Source: a candidate division WOR-1 bacterium RIFOXYB2_FULL_36_35 (GTDB lineage Bacteria; Margulisbacteria; WOR-1; XYC2-FULL-46-14; XYC2-FULL-37-10). From it: a DNA stretch of 52,864 nucleotides. The position numbers were made by a program, and so were the translations under genes. Under the pieces are notes generated by a model that saw only the letters and a program-made list of their open reading frames with translations, did not search any database and had not been told where the DNA came from. The stretch spans positions 1-52,864 of the forward strand of contig MEUA01000031.1 of NCBI GenBank assembly GCA_001771505.1, read 5' to 3'. How positions within the stretch are numbered: position 1 is the first letter of the stretch; each line of letters starts with the position of its first letter. Shown piece after piece: positions 1-7,116 of the stretch.

Positions 1-1
1 T

Positions 2-430
2 CTGGTGGATAGAGCTCCAGTAAACGAGCCTGATTTTGCGATGGAATACTTGGCTGCCATTGAAAGAATCTCTCCTGTTCAGCAAAATCACATACTACAC
101 AAAGGGAGACTAAGGTTTTGTTTAGAAGACAGAAACGTTGCAGGATATGTCTTGAAGCTAATGAAACCTATGCAAGTCCATTACCCTGGAAGTCATTTAA
201 GCCCAAGTGATCCGATTGTCGCTATTCTGGGGGAAAAGATTGATTTTACAGATGAGGGGCTCAAAGAAATATTTTTAACATATATTGCCCCTTTTAATGA
301 AGGGACAAAATTCAAGATATGGAGTAGAATGCTTGCCAATGATAGTTTGCCAGAAGATTTAAAGGATCAAATCAGGAAAGAAGCGGAAACAACAGTCGCT
401 TACGCGGTTATAAAAAGGCTCAAAAGATAA
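2..430 (+). CDS. Hypothetical protein, open at the left edge
   Basis: The frame is open to the first base of the window, so the gene probably begins upstream; a GTG at base 5 is the first possible start inside the window. The visible 141 residues are mostly helical and charged, with no signal peptide, membrane segment or motif I recognise. The last third (IWSRMLANDSLPEDLKDQ and onward) reads like the end of a helical domain. It is followed 66 bases later by another unknown helical protein on the same strand, so the two may be co-transcribed. No function can be assigned. Confidence 0.6.
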   Translation: MVDRAPVNEPDFAMEYLAAIERISPVQQNHILHKGRLRFCLEDRNVAGYVLKLMKPMQVHYPGSHLSPSDPIVAILGEKIDFTDEGLKEIFLTYIAPFNEGTKFKIWSRMLANDSLPEDLKDQIRKEAETTVAYAVIKRLKR

Positions 431-496
431 AAACATAAGCTAATAATAAATTGATTTTTATGCTCCTTAAATTTTTGAAAGGAGAATGATAAAAAA

Positions 497-1270
497 ATGG
501 TGACTGTAGATTATAAGGTTATAAGAGATTCAAAACTCTCTCCCCTCGCACAAGGGCCTTTTTTTAAACTCACAGCATTTCCGGCTGTTTTATTTCAAGC
601 AACGATTTCAGCATTGGTTAATGCGGGAGTTTTTTCAAGACTAAAACTTCCTGAAGGCAAAGCGCTAATAACCAACATAAAACAAGACATTTCAGATCTG
701 CTAACAATTATGGAGTATGCAGAAACAACAGAAAGAGAAATAAAAGATCTTTTAATGTCAATTATACAAATTGCAAACATACAGGTCAAAACTCCAGAAG
801 GGGAAAAAATCTTATGTGAAGAGACTCTTATTAACACCCTTGAATCGTTATCAAAAAACAGATTCACTTTCTACGGTACGCTTGGAAAAATAATGCAAAG
901 CGTCTTACTCCCTCAAGTTTTATACAAAAAAGAATTTTTACAGCTGCCTGAAAACGAAAAAACAAAGAGGACTTTGAGAATGCAAATCGTCTTTGCTTCC
1001 AGCTTAGATACTGAGGTTGTATATCCTTTCCTCATAAAAGCATCTGAGGCAAAAGATATATCTCTTGCAAAAGAGGCAGTAAACATGTTGGAGTTAAAGC
1101 TGGTCGAATGCTCCCAAAAAGCAGAAAGAGCTATAAAAGAAGCTTTATTAAAAGTTGCCAAAAGAGACGACTTAGACCAAATAACAAGATCAATGGCCAG
1201 CGGAATTGCAACAGACAGAATATACAATTTTTCGAATAAGACTCTAGAAATAGTAGATGATTGCGAATAA
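497..1270 (+). CDS. Hypothetical helical protein, 257 aa
   Basis: The ATG at 497 follows a clear Shine-Dalgarno site (GAAAGGAG, about 10 bases upstream), which decides the start. The product is soluble, with no signal sequence or membrane segment. It is made of successive amphipathic helices of 20 to 30 residues, such as the stretches near residues 60-95 and 160-215, which resemble a helical-repeat scaffold. I do not recognise a family and see no catalytic motif. It lies between the edge gene and a secreted lipoprotein on the same strand. Confidence 0.65.
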   Translation: MVTVDYKVIRDSKLSPLAQGPFFKLTAFPAVLFQATISALVNAGVFSRLKLPEGKALITNIKQDISDLLTIMEYAETTEREIKDLLMSIIQIANIQVKTPEGEKILCEETLINTLESLSKNRFTFYGTLGKIMQSVLLPQVLYKKEFLQLPENEKTKRTLRMQIVFASSLDTEVVYPFLIKASEAKDISLAKEAVNMLELKLVECSQKAERAIKEALLKVAKRDDLDQITRSMASGIATDRIYNFSNKTLEIVDDCE

Positions 1271-1275
1271 TAGGG

Positions 1276-1335
1276 GTAAAAAGTCAAAATAAACTTGTAA
1301 AAAGTCAAAATGAATTTTTAGTATTATGTTATAAT
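1276..1335 (+). promoter_or_regulatory. Tandem operator-like repeats and -10 box upstream of the lipoprotein gene
   Basis: The 15-mer GTAAAAAGTCAAAAT occurs at 1276-1290 and again at 1297-1311, exactly 21 bases apart, which is two helical turns. A TATAAT box follows at 1330-1335. The second copy overlaps where a -35 element would lie (1307-1312), and no good -35 is visible. This arrangement fits a regulator bound as a side-by-side dimer, probably an activator. The protein that binds is unknown. Confidence 0.5.
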
Positions 1336-1374
1336 TGCTTAAAGTAAAAAAGTTTCTCGTAGGAGGATTTTCAT

Positions 1375-2118
1375 ATGAATAAAAATATTTTCTTAATCTT
1401 GTTTCTTCTTATTGCCAGTATTTCCATTATTGCCGTGATTGGAATTTTTGGCTGCTCAGGTTCAACTTCAACAGGAACAAGCAACGGAGGAAATGCCAGC
1501 AGCGTCATCGCAGGGAAATGGGCTCTTTTGGTTACGTGGGAAAGCACCTCCCAAAGCTTATATCTACTCGAATGCACATCAACATCAACAATAACAACAT
1601 CATTAACTGACGAAGGAACAATCGCCATAGGAACAAATGAAGCAGCAGGCACTTATACTTATGATGGGACAACTGTTGTCTTTTATTTCAGCAGCAACGG
1701 CAATATAACATTCAGCGGAACATTTACCAATGACAACACAATCGATGGTTCCGCAGAGAATAATAGCGGAAATACTTCAACTGGCGCCCATGCGACGCGC
1801 AATAACTCAACCGACTACACTTTGCAGGGACGTTGGTACGAATTTTGGGAAGGAAATGAGGGGTATAATAATATTGCTGAATTTTTCCCAATCTCCGCAA
1901 CACAAGGAACTGTAGTGCTTTCTGCAAGTACCGGCGGAGGGGAAACTGTTTCCGGCACATATACCTACACCAATGGTGTTATGACCTACATTGTCAATGA
2001 GGGACAACTTAATTGGGCCTCTGTCACCGCATCCTTTTTTGATGCGGGTTCTCTAAGCGGAACATGGTCTAACAGAGTTGACGGAACAAATTATTATAGC
2101 GCTTATAAAATAAACTAA
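1375..2118 (+). CDS. Secreted lipoprotein with two lipocalin-like beta halves
   Basis: The start follows a strong Shine-Dalgarno site (GTAGGAGG) and the -10 box at 1330. The N-terminus is a type II signal peptide: a hydrophobic run at residues 5-25, then the lipobox IFGC with Cys27 as the lipidated residue, then a Ser/Thr/Gly-rich linker. The mature part contains two similar beta-rich halves. Each begins with a G-[KR]-W pair (near residues 48 and 150) and carries a GTYTY motif, ending near AEN and TWSN. This is typical of lipocalin-like domains that begin with G-x-W. It is probably anchored in the inner or outer membrane facing the periplasm. Ligand unknown. Confidence 0.75.
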   Translation: MNKNIFLILFLLIASISIIAVIGIFGCSGSTSTGTSNGGNASSVIAGKWALLVTWESTSQSLYLLECTSTSTITTSLTDEGTIAIGTNEAAGTYTYDGTTVVFYFSSNGNITFSGTFTNDNTIDGSAENNSGNTSTGAHATRNNSTDYTLQGRWYEFWEGNEGYNNIAEFFPISATQGTVVLSASTGGGETVSGTYTYTNGVMTYIVNEGQLNWASVTASFFDAGSLSGTWSNRVDGTNYYSAYKIN

Positions 2119-2213
2119 ATCCCGCTAAAAAAGTTAAATTTGAGAGTGCGCCAGAGAAAAATAATTGTTTTGTTGTGAGGTGTAGATTCTACTTGGGAAC
2201 TGTTGCGTAATTG

Positions 2214-2243
2214 TCATTCCCGTGAAAACGGGAATCTATTTCC
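2214..2243. repeat. Dispersed hairpin repeat, copy 1
   Basis: The 30 bases around ATTCCCGTGAAAACGGGAAT form a perfect hairpin. They recur in inverse orientation at 44817-44846, with all 30 bases matching by eye. Similar GATTCCCG..CGGGAATGAC hairpins are common intergenic repeats in many bacteria. Confidence 0.75.
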
Positions 2244-2427
2244 TGACTTAGGACATTTAGTGTCCCAAGAATTTTATTGCTTTTTATGCCCCTAAATCCC
2301 CTAAAGGGGACTTCACACTACTTATCGGTTGTATGTTGGGCTTGTTGCAACAATCTCATATTTTTTTCCCATTTCTCCATCTCCCCCTTTAGGGGGCTGG
2401 GGGGCAAAAGATCATTCTGGAATAGTT

Positions 2428-2545
2428 CCTGACTTAGGACATTTTAGTATCCCAAGAATTTTAGCTTAGATTGGAATGTGGTTAAGTTTAGTGTCCTAAA
2501 AGTTATTGATTTGTGCTCAATTTAGAGGGGGTGTCCTAAGTCAGG
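2428..2545. mobile_element. MITE-like element with 14-bp inverted ends
   Basis: The segment begins with CCTGACTTAGGACA (2428-2441) and ends with its exact inverse TGTCCTAAGTCAGG (2532-2545), giving a 118-bp unit with no coding capacity. An extra copy of the left end with its next 23 bases lies at 2240-2276, so an older or partial copy sits beside it. The ends look like transposon terminal repeats, but no transposase is in the window and I cannot name the parent family. Confidence 0.6.
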
Positions 2546-2630
2546 TGGAAACTGTTGCGTAATGTCACCCTGAGCTCAGCCTAAGGGTTCATCATGGCAC
2601 ATTCGTTATTTTGCAACAGTCCCACACTTA

Positions 2631-4037
2631 TTATTCTATCTTCAAGGCTTGTATTCTTGAGGCCAGGGTTGTCCTGCTTAATCCCAAAATTTTAGCGGCG
2701 GAACTTTTGTTCCCTTCCGTCTTTTCAAGCGCCCGTTTAATATGATCAATCTCAAATTGCCTAACAGCCTCTTTAAAACCGACAGGAGGATCAGAATCAA
2801 GCTCTTTACCCCGACCAGAAGGAATTTCAAGCCCCGATTTATGATCATCGGGGTTAATTTCTGGTTTTACCGTGAATAATCGGGATTTATCTTTTATCAA
2901 AACTTCTTCTCCCAAAACAACAAGCCTTTCAACAAAATTTTTAAGTTCTCTAACATTCCCCGTCCATTCGTAGGAAGAAGCAAAATCAAAAACCCGATGG
3001 CTTAGCTTTATATTTTTTCTTTTAAGTTCTCTGCAAAATTTATCAAAGAAAAACAGTAATAACGGCTCTATATCTTCTCTCCGTTCACGAAGAGGAAGAA
3101 TTTCTATGTTTATGACATTCAATCTGTAAAATAAATCTTCTCGAAATGTCTCTTTTTCAATGGACTCTTTTAAATTGGCATTTGTCGCGGAAATAATCCT
3201 GACATCAGAAGTAATCAGTTTATGCCCCCCCACCCGCTCAAAAGACTTGTTTTCCAAAACTCGCAGCAATTTTGACTGCATCGTCATAGGAAGAGATCCA
3301 ATCTCATCCAAAAAGATTGTTCCCTGATCCGCCAGCTCAAACTTGCCTATATTCCTCTCAAATGCCCCCGTAAAAGCCCCTCGTTCATAACCAAAAAGCT
3401 CTGATTCAAATAAATTTTCAGGTATGGCAGCGCAGTTTACAGAAACAAAAGGATGTCTTCTGCGCAAGCTCAACTTATGTATAGCCCTTGCGACAACCTC
3501 TTTTCCCGTCCCCGTCTCCCCTGTTATTAAAATAGTACTGTCAACATCATAAAGAGAAGCAATCTGTTCTTTTATTTTTTTAATGACAAAAGAATTTCCT
3601 ATAAGATCAATATCTTTAAACTCGTCATCCACTATTTTCTTTAGGCATAAATTTTCTTTTTTAAGGTTTTGTTTGTCTAAAACATTTTTTATGACAGCAA
3701 GCAGAGTCTCAACTTCAAAAGGCTTGGTAATATAATCATACGCGCCCAATTTTATAGCTTGGACAGCCGCTTTTGCTTCGTCGGCAGCTGTTATCATTAT
3801 TACTTCTATGTCAGAATCAATCTCTTTTATCTTTCTTAAAACCTCAAGGCCATCTATTTGGGGCATCATATAATCAAGAAGGACAAGGTTTATAGACTGA
3901 TTTTTTAATATTTCAAGACCGTCTGTCCCAGAAGGGGTCGCAATAACATCATAATGTTTTCTTAAAACAGCTTCATAAGTTATAAGCATGCAATCATCAT
4001 CATCTATTGCCAGAATAATATCTTTTTTGTTTGTCAT
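2631..4037 (-). CDS. Sigma-54-dependent response regulator (NtrC type)
   Basis: This is a full-length three-domain activator of 468 residues. The receiver domain (about 5-120) has the acidic pocket D13/D14, phospho-acceptor Asp55, Thr83 and Lys105. The AAA+ domain (about 145-375) has Walker A GETGTGKE at 173-180, the sigma-54 contact motif GAFTGA at 220-225 and Walker B GTIFLDEIG at 239-247. A Fis-type helix-turn-helix closes the protein (about 425-468). When phosphorylated it should oligomerise and drive sigma-54 open-complex formation. No kinase gene is adjacent; the NtrB-style kinase at 32691-34856 is the only candidate partner in the window, which is inference. The linker at about residues 384-403 is encoded by a copy of the palindromic repeat family. 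Confidence 0.95.
   Translation of the reverse strand: MTNKKDIILAIDDDDCMLITYEAVLRKHYDVIATPSGTDGLEILKNQSINLVLLDYMMPQIDGLEVLRKIKEIDSDIEVIMITAADEAKAAVQAIKLGAYDYITKPFEVETLLAVIKNVLDKQNLKKENLCLKKIVDDEFKDIDLIGNSFVIKKIKEQIASLYDVDSTILITGETGTGKEVVARAIHKLSLRRRHPFVSVNCAAIPENLFESELFGYERGAFTGAFERNIGKFELADQGTIFLDEIGSLPMTMQSKLLRVLENKSFERVGGHKLITSDVRIISATNANLKESIEKETFREDLFYRLNVINIEILPLRERREDIEPLLLFFFDKFCRELKRKNIKLSHRVFDFASSYEWTGNVRELKNFVERLVVLGEEVLIKDKSRLFTVKPEINPDDHKSGLEIPSGRGKELDSDPPVGFKEAVRQFEIDHIKRALEKTEGNKSSAAKILGLSRTTLASRIQALKIE
2831..2888. repeat. Palindromic repeat pair inserted inside the response-regulator gene
   Basis: This copy contains CCCCGATTTATGATCATCGGGG followed at a fixed distance by TGAATAATCGGG. 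It closely matches the copy at 4060-4116 over nearly 60 bases, including the spacer. It lies inside the coding sequence and keeps the frame, encoding residues in the linker between the AAA+ and DNA-binding domains. Confidence 0.8.
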
Positions 4038-4059
4038 AAAATTCTACGCTCCTCTTCTT

Positions 4060-4116
4060 AACCCCAATTATGATAATCGAGGTTAATTTCTGAGTTCACC
4101 ATGAATAATCGGGGTT
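4060..4116. repeat. Palindromic repeat pair upstream of the response regulator
   Basis: ACCCCAATTATGATAATCGAGGTT is followed by a spacer and TGAATAATCGGGGTT. It starts about 22 bases upstream of the response-regulator ATG and is the closest relative of the copy inside that gene. The spacer between the two palindromic units is shared too, so the pair moves or is copied as one unit. Confidence 0.75.
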
Positions 4117-4196
4117 ATCTTTAATTTTATCATATATTTGGTCGTTCAAAATACAATTCTATGCGTGATTGGATCTGATGTAAAACCAGCAAAATT

Positions 4197-4255
4197 TATA
4201 GCCCCACGGCGTGATAATCAAAAGTGCTACAAAATTATATGCCAAGTTCGTAAGG
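4197..4255. repeat. tRNA-Glu 3'-end copy plus 45-bp repeat, left
   Basis: TATAGCCCCACGG here (4197-4209) is identical, 13 of 13, to the 3' end and flank of the tRNA-Glu gene at 5811-5823, in the same orientation. It continues into a sequence, ATCAAAAGTGCTACAAAATT, shared with 5169-5225. The position fits an attachment-site remnant left by integration into the tRNA 3' end. Confidence 0.5.
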
Positions 4256-4305
4256 GGACACAACAGAAAATTATAATAATCAGCAAAGGCCGATAGTTTC
4301 GCACA

Positions 4306-4542
4306 TTATCGTTTCTTTAAAATTTTTAATTGGGGTTTTAGCATTTCAAAACCAATAGTATAAAATTCTGATTTTGGAGCTGGTAAGTTTTTTGATGCAT
4401 CCAAAATTTCAATAGCTATGACTTTCCCTTTTTTGTCGTAATCCAAAATTATGCCATCTTTTACTTCATCGCTTTCGTAATAAGGGTTATCGCTAAATCG
4501 TAAATACATTGAATCTGATTGCTCATCATAACTGACCTTCAT
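4306..4542 (-). CDS. DUF2283 protein, probable antitoxin
   Basis: The 78-residue product has the typical DUF2283 pattern. It starts MKVSYDEQSDSMYLRFS, continues ESDEVKDGIILDYD, and has the conserved GKVIAIEILDAS strand near residues 39-50. Proteins of this family are small, beta-rich and often paired with DUF4258 toxins. It overlaps the upstream DUF4258 gene by four bases (ATGA), so translation is coupled. The order, toxin gene first, is the usual one for this pair. It is probably the neutralising partner; this is inferred from the pairing and not seen directly. Confidence 0.75.
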   Translation of the reverse strand: MKVSYDEQSDSMYLRFSDNPYYESDEVKDGIILDYDKKGKVIAIEILDASKNLPAPKSEFYTIGFEMLKPQLKILKKR

Positions 4543-4808
4543 TTTAACTTCTCCCCCTTAAAATATTTTTGAATTTTAGTTGTCCTATATACTGTAATAA
4601 TAAAATATTTTAAACTTTCCTTAATGAAAACAATCCGATAAAGAAAAATTTTATTTTTTATTTTAAATATTTTGTGAGCAATTTTTCTTCCATGCAAACT
4701 GCCATTTACAATTTCATCAGGTTTTTTAAGTGATTTCTCAACCTTTTTGAAATTTATCTCTCTTTCCTTTAATTGCCGTTTGGCATGAGGCGAAAATTCT
4801 ATTTCCAT
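4539..4808 (-). CDS. DUF4258 protein, probable RelE-fold toxin
   Basis: The 89-residue basic product has the DUF4258 signature: FSPHAKRQLKEREI at residues 5-18, the KPDEIV motif near residue 30, and the C-terminal strand FIITVYRTTKIQKY. DUF4258 belongs to the RelE/ParE-like superfold, whose toxins usually cut mRNA at the ribosome. No biochemical activity can be read from the sequence. A TATAAT (minus strand, 4822-4827) lies 13 bases before the ATG with only a weak -35. The pair lies in the small island between tRNA-Glu 3'-end copies. Confidence 0.75.
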   Translation of the reverse strand: MEIEFSPHAKRQLKEREINFKKVEKSLKKPDEIVNGSLHGRKIAHKIFKIKNKIFLYRIVFIKESLKYFIITVYRTTKIQKYFKGEKLK

Positions 4809-4989
4809 TGGTCTTTAAATAATTATAACATTTCCTTTCAACCTTAACCACGACAAATTATGTCCGTAGAACTTTCTATCCCCCCAATTAAAAAGGTGAA
4901 ATTGCACTCTCGTTTTATCGATTAAATGGGTATGAAGGTTTCTAGTGTTTGTCACGCATCCGAGATGTTAAATAAATTAAAGGATCAAG

Positions 4990-5172
4990 TTGTTCGGTGA
5001 AATTCCTCCCCAGTTAACCGCATACTTTAGAAAAACAAATCTAAGCAGCTTAACTGATAGAGATTGGCAAGTGGCGGTTGATTTAAGAGTCGGGCTGAAA
5101 GACGCACGAGACAAGAAAGAATGCCAGCGATTGGAAAGAATGTTTCAAATGTTTTATCAAAGAAGCAAATAG
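4990..5172 (+). CDS. Small hypothetical protein, 60 aa (TTG start)
   Basis: The frame begins with TTG at 4990, preceded by AAAGGA at a suitable distance; an in-frame stop at 4978 excludes a longer version. The product is charged and helical, with a motif SLTDRDWQVAVDLRVGL in the middle, and no family that I recognise. It lies in the accessory island and its stop falls on the second tRNA-end repeat. It could be a real small gene or the remains of a longer one. Confidence 0.4.
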   Translation: MFGEIPPQLTAYFRKTNLSSLTDRDWQVAVDLRVGLKDARDKKECQRLERMFQMFYQRSK

Positions 5173-5225
5173 TCCCACGACGTAACAATCAAAAGTGCTA
5201 CAAAATTATATGCCAGTTGCTTAAA
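5169..5225. repeat. tRNA-Glu 3'-end copy plus 45-bp repeat, right
   Basis: ATAGTCCCACGACGT is a two-mismatch version of the tRNA-Glu end. It is followed by the same AATCAAAAGTGCTACAAAAT block seen at 4215. Together with the copy at 4197 it brackets the DUF4258/DUF2283 segment, and with the tRNA itself it brackets the AbiEii-like segment. Confidence 0.5.
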
Positions 5226-5260
5226 AGGACGCAAAAGGAGATTATGGAAGTCAAAAAGGA

Positions 5261-5494
5261 CTAGGCTCCTATGTTTGAAGGTTTAGCAGCATCAAATAAT
5301 TTATTAGCCATAGTAATAAAATAATTCTTTAATAAATCCAAATCTATATTTTTAATCATTTTAGGGAACATATTTAGATTTTTAATTTCTAATAAAGCTG
5401 TTCCTCCTGTTAAATAAAACGAATCCGACATTTTTTGCTCAAAAAAAACCTTCAGGAATTCCCTTTGAAAATCAGTCAAAATACTAATTGGCAT
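5261..5494 (-). pseudogene. AbiEii-type nucleotidyltransferase toxin, internally deleted
   Basis: The first 35 residues match the N-terminus of AbiEii/AbiGii-type nucleotidyltransferase toxins: LTDFQREFLKVFFEQ, then FYLTGGTALLE. The end (FPKMIKNIDLDLLKNYF) resembles the C-terminal part of the same family. The whole is only 77 residues, whereas the family is usually around 200 or more, and the catalytic R-x-S-x-D-x-D segment that should follow GGTAL is missing. The frame stays open across the join, so this looks like an in-frame internal deletion. It cannot be an active nucleotidyltransferase. It overlaps the upstream partner gene by 11 bases. Confidence 0.65.
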
Positions 5495-5738
5495 TTGTCC
5501 ACCTGTTTACAGCATATTGCCAAATGTTTTTAAACTTGGGATTTATTTTTAATGAAGGAAGAGCTTCCTTAATTTGATTTAACGAAAGATATTTCCAAAT
5601 ATCGTCCCACTTAGCGTACTCCAATATTCTTGCAATAATCCAGTTTTTCTCTGTTTTATTCCCTGTTTTTAATATATTGACTACTTCTTTTTCAGAAAGG
5701 TCATAATCCCAAAAAAAGTAAAGAGATTTAGTCTTCAT
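5484..5738 (-). CDS. Probable antitoxin partner of the AbiEii-like gene
   Basis: The 84-residue product contains FFWDYDLSEKE near the start, WIIARILEYAKWDDIWKYL in the middle and a WQYAVNRW motif at the end. Small proteins with a WDYD motif and an I-x-R-I-L-E-Y-G/A helix are commonly encoded just upstream of AbiEii-type nucleotidyltransferases and are treated as antitoxins. That assignment is from memory of the neighbourhood and is moderately sure. The gene looks intact although its toxin partner is broken, a common end state for such modules. Confidence 0.6.
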   Translation of the reverse strand: MKTKSLYFFWDYDLSEKEVVNILKTGNKTEKNWIIARILEYAKWDDIWKYLSLNQIKEALPSLKINPKFKNIWQYAVNRWTNAN

Positions 5739-5812
5739 TTTTTACATCCATTGCAATTAATTATAAACCGATAGCAAATTCATCTCAAGCGTAAGAATTA
5801 GAAACTCGATTA

Positions 5813-5884
5813 TAGCCCCACGGGGAATCGAACCCCGACCGTCAGCTTGAAAAGCTGATGTCCTAACCGTTAGACGATGGGGCC
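5813..5884 (-). tRNA. tRNA-Glu (anticodon UUC)
   Basis: On the minus strand the 72-base sequence folds into a standard cloverleaf. The acceptor arm GGCCCCA pairs with TGGGGCT (a G-U pair at the base), the D arm begins GTCTAACGG, the anticodon loop is CTTTTCAAG with anticodon TTC, and the T arm is GGGGTTCGATTCCCC. The discriminator base is A. CCA is not encoded (the next bases are TAA), so a CCA-adding enzyme is needed. It follows a good promoter and lies at the right end of the small accessory island. Confidence 0.95.
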
Positions 5885-5906
5885 ATAGTCAAACATCTAA
5901 ATAATT

Positions 5907-5935
5907 AGAATACCAGATTTTTTTAGGGTTTTCAA
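5907..5935 (-). promoter_or_regulatory. Promoter of tRNA-Glu
   Basis: On the minus strand TTGAAA (5930-5935) and TATTCT (5907-5912) are separated by 17 bases, with an extended TGG before the -10. It lies 23 to 51 bases upstream of the mature tRNA 5' end. Confidence 0.75.
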
Positions 5936-6020
5936 GACATGCGCTAATAGAAATAGAATTTTCTATTTCATAATTTTTAATCGTGAAATTTCATTATGTC
6001 TCTTTCGAAAAGTATAGGAA

Positions 6021-7028
6021 ATGATATATAAAAAGGTAGTATCTTTTGATTTGGATAAGACAATAGAAAGAAGACCGATAAAAGAGTTATATCAAAGCTT
6101 TGAAGAGATAAAATCTTCTGAGGATGTAATTTTAACTGAAGAATTTATCGCAGATGTTATAGCCTATGGATTCCCTTTTACAAGAAATATGATGCGTAAA
6201 GCTATGGTTGATCCTGGTAAGCTTGCCGCTTTTGGTTGTTTTTTGAAAGATTTATTTTTTTCTTCGGTTGGTAGTATAACTGAGATGATTCAAATTCCTG
6301 CATCAACATTTAAAATGGGGGGTACTGATTACAGGGATGAACAACCGGTGAGAGAGGTAACTGTTTCTGGATACAGTATAGGTAAATATCCTGTGACAAA
6401 CAGGGAATATAAAATGTACCTTGAAGATACAAATCGAGAAGTTCCGGCGGCAGTATCAGATCCAGAAAAAGCTAATCATCCAATAGCTGGGGTGTCATGG
6501 TTTGATGCTGTTGAGTATTGCAACTGGTTAAGTAAAAAGCAGGGGCTTGAACCTGCTTATACTATTAAACGTAATAGAGCTGGAGAAATTATAAAAGTAA
6601 TCCTAAGTAAAAATTTAATAGAAAAAGGATACCATCTTCCAACGGAAGCTCAATGGGAGCTTGCAGCAAGAGGAACAGATGGCCGTAAATATCCGTGGGG
6701 AAATGATTTTGACCCATCAAAGTTTACATCTAGCGTAAATGGAAAGAGAGAAGGAACGGAGCCTGTAGACGCTCATCCTGAAGGAACAACGCCAGAAGGG
6801 GTGATGGGAATGGCAGGAAATGTTTGGGAATGGGTAGCTGATTTTTATTGGTTGTACAATTTTAAGGACATTAATAATCCTAAAGGTCCTAGAACTGGTG
6901 AAGACAGAGTGTTGCGCGGTGGTTCTTGGTTTGACTTCAAAACGAATCCCTTTAGAGGTGCCTACCGTGGCTACGATAAACCAAAGCGTTGTTTCAAGGC
7001 CTTTGGCTTCAGGGTAGCCAAGGGCTAA
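6021..7028 (+). CDS. SUMF1/FGE-fold protein lacking the catalytic cysteines
   Basis: Residues about 92-335 form a formylglycine-generating-enzyme-like (SUMF1) domain. It opens with IPASTFKMGG, then GKYPVTNREYKMY, VSWFDAVEYCNWLS, LPTEAQWELAARG, MAGNVWEWVAD, RGGSWF and a final FGFRVAKG. True FGEs have a catalytic Cys pair shortly after RGGSW. Here that stretch has Asp/Phe and Asn, and only one Cys near the end (KRCFKAFGFR). It is therefore more likely a non-catalytic or differently acting member of the fold, many of which are binding modules. The first 90 residues (MIYKKVVSFDLDKTIER onward) match nothing I know. There is no signal peptide, so it is probably cytoplasmic. Start ATG chosen as the first in frame; no clear ribosome site. 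Confidence 0.8.
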   Translation: MIYKKVVSFDLDKTIERRPIKELYQSFEEIKSSEDVILTEEFIADVIAYGFPFTRNMMRKAMVDPGKLAAFGCFLKDLFFSSVGSITEMIQIPASTFKMGGTDYRDEQPVREVTVSGYSIGKYPVTNREYKMYLEDTNREVPAAVSDPEKANHPIAGVSWFDAVEYCNWLSKKQGLEPAYTIKRNRAGEIIKVILSKNLIEKGYHLPTEAQWELAARGTDGRKYPWGNDFDPSKFTSSVNGKREGTEPVDAHPEGTTPEGVMGMAGNVWEWVADFYWLYNFKDINNPKGPRTGEDRVLRGGSWFDFKTNPFRGAYRGYDKPKRCFKAFGFRVAKG

Positions 7029-7116
7029 TAAAATACACTTTTGTCTTTATCCCCGTTACTTCCCTCTATATCATATTATCTCTGTCAAAATAAGAAATTA
7101 TTCTGTTTATGTTTGA

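Larger units (their letters stand above)
2119..2630. other. 512-bp repeat-rich intergenic region
   Basis: No convincing gene lies here. The region is a patchwork of dispersed repeats. There is a hairpin ATTCCCGTGAAAACGGGAAT, a pair of C-rich/G-rich palindromic blocks near 2287-2313 and 2381-2404, and two 37-base direct repeats at 2240-2276 and 2426-2463. It also holds two copies of an ACTGTTGCGTAAT motif near 2198 and 2551. It looks like a nest of decayed small mobile sequences between two convergent genes. Confidence 0.7.

Noticed and set aside
913-1308. Minus-strand frame of 131 codons
   Set aside because: It is the antisense of the gene at 497-1270, has no ribosome site and no protein-like pattern.
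4230-4250. Sigma-54 promoter in TTGGCATATAATTTTGTA (minus strand)
   Set aside because: The -12 GC is not at the right distance from the -24 GG.
4197-5225. CRISPR array
   Set aside because: The repeats occur only twice, about 970 bases apart, and there are no cas genes in the window.
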